From Cyclospora cayetanensis (taxonomy: Eukaryota > Apicomplexa > Conoidasida > Eucoccidiorida > Eimeriidae): a stretch of DNA of 64,000 nt. The notes under the pieces are model-generated. The model was not told the origin of the DNA. It ran no database searches and saw nothing but the letters and a program-made list of their open reading frames with translations. Position 1 is the first letter of the stretch; each line of letters starts with the position of its first letter. Both the position numbers and the translations under genes were made by a program. The stretch lies in NCBI RefSeq assembly GCF_002999335.1, contig NW_020312115.1, forward strand, positions 24,849 through 88,848, read 5' to 3'. This document shows positions 57,542 to 64,000 of the stretch, in pieces.

Positions 57542-59349
57542 CAGAAAGCTCGCGCGCGTGCTGTGCTTCAGGACAAGAAGCCGACAGAGAGTACGTGTGA
57601 GAAACACAGAAAAGAAGGCCCTCTGCCTCTAGGGATGCACAAAGCCTTTCGAGTGCCTTCGCTCGCGTTAAGAGTCTTTCCACAGGGCAGTCGCGTGTCT
57701 AGATACAGAGGAATGGCTCGTTAGAAACCCCCTTGTATTGCCAGTAGATATATAGGCGTCTCTCGGGAGTGAGGGGTACATGTGTACATACTTATATGTA
57801 TATCTATATGTATATATACCCCGCATCCCGAAGGTTTTGTTGGTTGCAGAGGACGGGCTGACGGAAAGGGGGCGAGGGCCTTTGGTCTCACAGAGCACCT
57901 GTCAATCTCCTTCTTGTTCCTGCTGTGGCATCCCTCTCTGCAGCCAAGGAATATGTATCCTTTCACATCTCTTACCTTAAGTAAGAAAGAAGCTTTGATT
58001 CCCCTTCCAATGGGTGCTGCTGTTGCATACGTGGGTGCAAAGCGTTGCTGAGGGGGGGCGAGGCTGCGGCTGGCACTGCGGCACATGTCTGCCAAACGTT
58101 GAGGCTCCCCTTGCTTCTTCAGGGATCTAAAGGGTGAATCTAAAGAGCAGCGCATCTTCCAGATCGTCCTCCACGATGTCAAGGAAAATCCCCTCCCGCT
58201 GGTAGCAATTTTTTAGCGCCCTTTGAACCGCCAGTGTGGACTAGAGGCCCCTCTCCGCCTCGCCCCCCGCTTCTCGCCTTTCTCCCCGCTACACATGTGA
58301 CTTCCAGCAGCAAAAATACAGAGCCGTCTCTGTCTGTCTGCTTCATCTGCGCAGGCCGAACACCCAGGCAGTCTCGTTACAGGGAGGCACGCAACTCGAC
58401 TTGAGCCTCGTGGGGGCCCCCCCCGTGTATGCAATATCGAGGAGACAGTGAGCATCCATCCCCCTGAGACCAGCGCAGCACGTGCCCACCTAAATATGCG
58501 TATAAAAAAGCAGCTCTTCCTCCAGAACCGTACACTAGCTGTCGAGAGCGACTCCCAAAACTTTGGGGAGAACGTCTCCTCTCGGAGTGTTGGCAGCCAC
58601 CCCCAGGCCGGCGCTCCAAGACGGAAGGCCCTTCCCCGCGAAGGTTGTTGCATGCACAAAGAGTTGCCGCGTGGAGTTTACGTAGTTCTTCTCTTCTTCT
58701 CTTCTGTGCCTCCTTGCTGCAGTTGTGGGTTCCTCGGGAGAAGGAGGAGGGCATGCGCCTGTCGATCGTGGAAATCGGCAAAGACGGAGCGTCAGGAGTT
58801 TTGGCGACTTCCGGATGGCTGCCGCTCCACACCATAAGTGTAGGCTGCACAGAGCTCACGCCCGAAATGGTGGATCTCCGTGAAATGGCTCTCTGAGCTT
58901 GCCTCCTGCACCGAAGCGAAATTCGCGCTTAAAAGATGCCCTTTATGTGCAGGGCAAAGAGCAAGACGAAGAGATCGAGATTCGGAAGGCAAATGCTTCC
59001 GGAGAGATGGAGACAGGTTTGTTTGTTTGTGTGTTTATTTCTGCGGCCCCTCTTATGTGCTTTCGCTTGCCTTCTTTGTTGATCATCGCTTCTTACAAGC
59101 GAAAGACGGCCTAGCTGCTCAATTTGCTCCCTCCGCTCCTGCTGCATGCATCTTCACGCAAAGCAGAGAGCCCCTTTGCTGCGTTTCCATGCGTTTAATG
59201 CGCGCTCTCTCTTTGCGCTGCAGTCGCAAGACTAGTTGTGACGCTCAGGAGGACAGCCCTCGCCACACCGTAAGGCTGTAGCAGAGGAAGTAGCTAGCGC
59301 GCGTGGATGCTGCCTCTGGAGACCTCGTTCGATCTCAAAGTCACCAGAG

Positions 59350-59391
<42 letters not shown>

Positions 59392-62040
59392 GCTGCTGCT
59401 GCTGCTGCTTTTCCTGCCCGACTTTAGGGGTGTAGCACAGCTCGTGTTGCTGGTAAATAATCTGTCCGACTGTTTGTAGGGCTGCCACAGCGTCGAAGAA
59501 AGAGGGGGCCTCTGACGCGCGACGAGGAGCTTTTCCGGGAAAAGAAGCATCGCCTGTGCAGGGAAAGGCAGAGGAGCTTGCCCAGAAAAGCGCGGGAAAG
59601 AGCAAACCGCGAACGGACGAAAAAAGCCACGGTGCGTCGGCGACAGCCGGCGGTCCAGCACCCAAAGGAGAAGGCATCGCCTCCTCGAAGGCAGAGCCAA
59701 AGGATCTTAGCAAAGCCGCGAACAGCAAGGGCCTCCCCGCCTCAGAGGAAGCCGAAGAGGACGCTGAACGTCGAATGCTCGAAGAAGAGCTCGCCCGCAG
59801 ATTCTCGGCGGGGACGCTTGAGCGCATGCGCGCTCTGGCAGCTGAACGAGGTAAGGATCGCGCAGACAGCCCAACAGGCGGAAAAGGCAAAAATAGGGGG
59901 GCTGCGGTAAGGGCCTTGCTGCGGTCCTATGGGCTGCGTTTGCGGCGGCGAAAGAAAAAGGCTACAGGGCAAGTCGACGCATACAAAGACGAGGAAGTGA
60001 GGCGTAAAGTGCTCGAGCTGATCGAGGCGGGTGTCTGGCGCCCTGGTGTTGAGGAGGAGTACGGCCTCTACGTAGAGTCCGATGCAGCAACCGATACAGG
60101 CAAGGAACAGTACACGACATGCTGCACATACACACACACATACATACATAAATATATGTATGTATATATAGCTTCTTGAATACGTTGAAGAAGAAGCATT
60201 TCGTGCGTTGCTGTCTGCGCCCGAACTGCCGTTTTAGTTCGTGGGATTTTCGTGTGTGCCGTCTGTTGGGGTGGCGTGAAAGCGATCGTTGCTTCCTAAC
60301 TAGAAGAAGGCGCCGCTGAGCGCTTGTCTCGCCCCGCGGTGTGCTAGCTTGCTGCCCTGCTGTCTTTCTACCTCGCGCTTCTCGCGAAGCCGTACATGCC
60401 AACGAGTCTATAGGCCCAAGCGCGCAGACAGAAAGCAGCAGTCGCCAAGCCTGCAGCTTCTTACCCTCAACATTAGGCACTTTGTTGCACGGAGATTAGG
60501 TTCCTCACATCGTGCGTTCTCATCTTCTTCGGGAAGAGGGAGGCCGAGGGGCAAGGCACCGCTTGGCGGGACTGGAGGGGTTTCTTGGGTGTAAGGGCCT
60601 AAAGAGAGAGAGAGACGGCACCTCTCGATCCTCCAGTGAATCGCTAAATCTATTGGCTTGTGAGAAGCCATACGGCAAGAAGAAGGCCGTTTATTCTATG
60701 CGGGGGGCTTATATTGTCTTCGTGCTCCGTAAATGGACTTTGTCACGAGAGAGGTCGTGTGCTCTCATCAGCGCTTGCTGACAAGCTTCCGCCTGTTTGT
60801 CTGGCACTGCTTCGTGTTTCTTGGTGAATGCGACTTGCGTAGCTCTTGCTTGCTTGCTAGAAGATTCTTGCCTTGCTGCCCTTCGCGCTGTCTGTCCTTC
60901 TCAGAAGCCCGCGAGTCTCCCGTCATTGCTGGAAGCGCTGCAAGTGCGTGCTCTACGGGCTTAAAGGCCTTCCCTTAAGGCCTTCAAGTGCCGCTAGGAG
61001 GGAGAAGGAGGGGGAAATGGAGAGGAATTCTTATTTTTGGGGGGGCTCCTCGCGCCATCGCGCAGCGGTAGATGTGTGATCTTCCTGCCCTCTTGTCGAG
61101 ACTGCTCTGCCGTTGTGGGGGGGGGGCCCTTTGGTCGCTCTCCCCCACGCTCTTGTGCAGCAGTCTTTTCTTTGTTGTTCTGTGTCTGTCGTTGTTGACC
61201 TTGCTGCTGGGTTCCGTCTCGAGAGGCCTCCCGAGTGCAATATGATCCTTCTTCGCACTCGGCCAGATTCTCTTTTCTCTGCTATCGTGGCGAGGCTTCG
61301 CTGTTTGGTGCCCCCTTTCTGCAGGCCCCAAGGTGGTGACGCCGACTCCTAAGAAAGTGGCTCTAAACCTCAAGGGCAGAAGCAAGGACGGGAGCCCCTC
61401 CCGAGCAGCTGCTCCAAGTGTGAAGGGCAGTAGTAGCAAGCCCTCCGACGCGTCGAAAGCAGCGAGCGCAGTCTCTCCGGAGGTCAAACGCGGGGAAGGG
61501 GCTAAGGCTCCGGAGGAGTCGCAACTCAAGCAGGCCGCTCCGCAGAAGGCAGCTGTCAAGGCGACACCTCAAGCACCTCCGAAGAAAACGCATGCGAGCA
61601 AAGCGGCAGCGTCTGGGGCCCTGAAGGGGCCCCCCGGAGGGAAGGAAGCCAAGGGTGCCCAGCCGGGTGCCAAAAAGCCACAGTCTGCCGATGAACATAC
61701 TTCAAAGAAGGAGGGGCCCCTCGGGGGCAGCAAGCAGCAAGAGGCCCCGGCGAAGCTGTCTGGACAGGAGAAAGCCGAGGCGAACAAAAAGCCGGCTGCA
61801 TCGGCAAAGCCTCAAGGCGCAAAGCTGCAAGGACCAACAGAACAGCAGGCAGCAGCAAAAGTGTCGACGCCAGCGAACGCAGCGAAGTCTCAGGCCCCTG
61901 CAGGGGGCAGCGGCAAAAGCAGCGCTGCCACGACGTTCGTAAAGCCGCCAGCAGTGAAATCCCCCTTGAAGGTGTCGCCTTTGAAGAAGCCCCTGATACC
62001 CAAGGCGAAAGGCATCGGTAAGCAAAACGCCGGCGCGTGA
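50855..62040 (+). CDS. Large multi-exon Lys-rich protein with coiled coils and a C2-like segment
   Basis: One long gene, inferred by chaining phase-matched exons. It starts MAFPGALGGHSGF at ATG 50855. The N-terminal part (to about 52620) is Ser/Pro/Arg-rich and its exon frames are unresolved. Coiled-coil exons follow: LREALSLVEKLRLREEKAEV near 52970, TLQTKVQNYYLLYQKALQRQ near 53355, ELADGREAQRRYKIGEMARL near 53755. The 54477-55119 exon ends GLALYFKDGRVISPERELVF and joins AAPIEVLLSS (55414), SKDETMRSSI (about 55660), 56166-56290, the repeat exon 56530-57398, and further short exons. Between 58130 and 59270, FQIVLHDVKENPLPL, RIKKQLFLQNRTL, MRLSIVEIGKDGASGVLA and ARLVVTLRR resemble strands of a C2 domain. 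The tail (59480-60100 and 61324-62040) is Lys/Ala/Pro-rich. A GTAAGC donor at 62016 suggests one more exon, perhaps 62377-62439. Function unknown; a cytoskeletal or membrane-tethering role is only a guess. Confidence 0.6.
54210..54398 (+). repeat. 21-bp minisatellite in an intron
   Basis: About nine imperfect 21-bp units of the form GYGTGTGATGYGYGGTGTATT lie in tandem just before the exon at 54477. Variation is almost all C/T transitions at fixed unit positions. Read on the minus strand it gives a false His/Thr-rich frame. Confidence 0.9.
57000..57222 (+). repeat. 30-bp coding minisatellite (PPKEKxEAMP repeats)
   Basis: In-frame tandem 30-bp units code for about seven ten-residue repeats, P-P-K-E-K-[AV]-E-A-[MV]-[PLH], inside the 56530-57398 exon. 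Units differ mainly at Ala/Val position 6 and at the last residue. The peptide is charged and flexible. Confidence 0.9.
57511..57538. repeat. AT microsatellite
   Basis: About 14 AT units in the intron just before the exon that begins KARARAVLQDKK. Confidence 0.9.
59351..59389. repeat. CA microsatellite
   Basis: About 19 CA units followed by a short GCTGCT run, in the intron before the exon starting at 59480. Confidence 0.9.
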
Positions 62041-63340
62041 AAACGCAGCCACATTAGAGTCAAAGGGAGTCTTTAGCCAGGACGGTGCTGGGTAGGAAGC
62101 TGCATGCGCACCAGGGCCCAAGAGGCAGCAAATGGGGTGGAGAGGCAGCGCGGGAAGCTACTAGCCCTCCGTAGAATGTCGAGGAACGCAAAAGAGAGGA
62201 ACACCTGCTTGCCCACTGTAAAAGAAAACCGTCTAGTTCCCTCCCCGAGGGGGCAAGAAGGGGGGCCCTAAAAACCACGCAGGCCCCACTCCGCCTTGCG
62301 GCGCTTTCGCAGTCCTCCCGGAGCCGCCGACTTAGGAGCAGTGGCTTTCTGGCTAACACCTCGCTGATGGGCGCAGATCCTCAACGAGAACCTGGAGCGT
62401 GCAGGCATCCTCGCGCAAGGAGAACGCGTCAGCAAGTGAAGAGAGGCGAATGGGAGGTACACGCCTATAAGTATATTTAGGGTATGGGCGGGTAAGTCTG
62501 GAAGAGAGGCAGTGTTTGACGTCGCAGTTTTGAAAGTATGTTGCTCTCATGTAAATGCCGCGAAGACGGCGAAACAGTTACTAAATTTTTTTTAAGGCTT
62601 CTAAGGGGGCCCTTCCCCTGCACACCGCGCGAACGGGAGCACCTCTCTACCAGTGCACGCAGAGCCAACGAGCAGTGGGTAAATCCACGCATTACCGACG
62701 ACTATCCAGAGCAGCAAAAACACGAGATACACGCACATGAAAACGCGCCCTTCCAACCACGCAGAACACAACGGAAGACGAGAACGTCCCGGCAGCCGCC
62801 AAGGGATGCCACAGGCAGACTAACTGCGTAGGACGGCGGGGAAGGACGGGGGAGGTGGCCGGAGAGAAGAAACGCGCAAACAGGGATATCTCAAAAAGGC
62901 GCAAATGTGCTTGCATTCGTCTACACAATTATCCCACAGAATCGCCTTGGAGCTAGCACCTCACTAAATGTTGCCCGACAAGTTTCCTACTGCGCCTTAA
63001 GACTTTGAATGCACGCTACAAGGACTCATATTTATTAACTTCCTCGAGGTATCGCCGCCCCGCCACGCAGGGGGATAGCCACCTCATCGCCATTGCGCAG
63101 CTACGCACCGAACAAAAGGGACCAAGGCCAAAGGCTTCAGGGGAGGCATTGAGCTCGGAGAAGCTCTGCCCGTTTCGCGCAAGTCGCACGCGCCTCCAAC
63201 AGTGCCACTCTCCCACTCAAACAGGTACCTGACCCTATACGGGTATGGCCCTGAAGGACACCTCTCAGATAGGCCTGCTGATCAAACTCTCTGCTCAACT
63301 TGTTTTCACTCGGCGCGTAACTTGGTCTCACTCCACCTCA
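62041..63340. other. 3' flank of the large gene
   Basis: A candidate last exon lies at 62377-62439 (after GGGCGCAG; reads ILNENLERAGILAQGERVSK then stop). That reading needs phase 0, while the 62016 donor is phase 1, so it is unproven. Beyond it nothing is recognised. Confidence 0.35.
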
Positions 63341-63348
63341 GCCTTTCC

Positions 63349-63391
<43 letters not shown>

Positions 63392-64000
63392 TGGCTGCGT
63401 CCGCCCGCATGCCCCTGCCCTCATTTTCTCCTTCAATCCTTCGGTTTTCGCCACTCTATGCCTTAGATCTCTTCTCCCTCATTCACCAGTATTTTTTCTT
63501 GGCGTGTAACTAAGTCTCTCGCTCTCTCTACCTCTCATTCAGCCTTTCCGTGTATACATACATGTACAAGGCTGCGTCCGCTCATACACCCCTGCCCTCA
63601 TTTTCTCCTTCAATCCTTCGGTTTTCGCCACTCTATGCCTTAGATCTCTTCTCCCTCATTCACCACTGTTTTTTCTTGGCGTGTAACTAAGTCTCTCGCT
63701 CTCGCTCTCTCTCTCTACCTCTCATTCAGCCTTTCCGTGTATACATACATGTACAAGGCTGCGTCCGCCCATACACCCCTGCCCTCATTTTCTCCTTCAA
63801 TCCTTCGGTTTTCACCACTCTATGCCTTGGATCTTTTCTCCCTCATTCACCAGTATTTTTTCTTGGCGTGTAACTAAGTCTCTCGCTCTCGCTCTCTCTC
63901 TCTACCTCTCATTCAGCCTTTCCGTGTATACATACATGTACAAGGCTGCGTCCGCCCATACACCCCTGCCCTCATTTTCTCCTTCAATCCTTCGGTTTTC
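63341..64000 (+). repeat. 187-bp tandem satellite, runs off the window
   Basis: Units start with GCCTTTCCGTG at about 63341, 63542, 63729 and 63916, giving periods of about 201, 187 and 187 bp. Each holds a TATACATACATGTACAAGGC block, a CTCATTTTCTCCTTCAATCC block and a CT-rich run. The first unit has an AT microsatellite (63353-63386) in place of the TATACATACAT block, which accounts for its extra length. The last copy is cut by the window end, so the array continues. Confidence 0.95.

Noticed and set aside
63341..64000. CRISPR array
   Set aside because: Units of about 187 bp in direct tandem without spacers, in a eukaryotic genome; it is a satellite.

Overview
This is nuclear DNA from an apicomplexan, most likely an eimeriid coccidian (Eimeria or Cyclospora type). 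Three things point there. The genes are split by short GT-AG introns. The proteins carry homopolymer runs (Gln, Ala, Ser) coded by CAG/GCN triplets and Gly/Pro-rich inserts coded by GGGGCCCC-like palindromes. The recognisable proteins include AMA1, a MORN+SAM TKL kinase and a RAP-domain protein. There is no operon structure; genes lie on both strands with gaps of 0.5 to 6 kb. The species is not settled from sequence alone.

Layout: a TKL3-like kinase (45-4211, +) converges on a RAP-domain organelle RNA-binding protein (4975-8730, -). A gene-poor stretch follows, with a decayed RNase H-like retroelement piece near 9.7-10.0 kb. An ALYREF-like RRM protein (13370-14328, +) converges on an ARMT1/DUF89 damage-control phosphatase (14966-17808, -, six exons). 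A secreted Glu-rich protein (20073-21586, -) and a probable mitochondrial protein of unknown function (25615-26115, -) come next. From about 22.7 to 32.7 kb there are decayed Ty3/gypsy (chromovirus-like) remains: three related LTR-like copies plus protease-, reverse-transcriptase-, chromodomain- and possibly integrase-like fragments. AMA1 (32858-37320, +, nine exons) and a four-TM cysteine-rich membrane protein (40088-41476, +) follow. Then come TGS1 cap trimethylguanosine synthase (42270-46139, -), a weak divergent gene (49811-50730, -), and a very large multi-exon Lys-rich gene with a C2-like segment (50855 to about 62040 or 62439, +). The right edge is a 187-bp tandem satellite that runs off the window.

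Functionally the genes are mixed: invasion (AMA1, perhaps the four-TM protein), RNA metabolism (ALYREF, TGS1, RAP), signalling (TKL kinase) and metabolite or protein repair (ARMT1). Exon joins were worked out by hand. They are strongest where splice phases agree and the join restores a conserved motif (kinase, ARMT1, AMA1, RAP, TGS1 exons 1-2). They are weakest at the N-terminal part of the 50.9-62 kb gene and at the TGS1 C-terminus.
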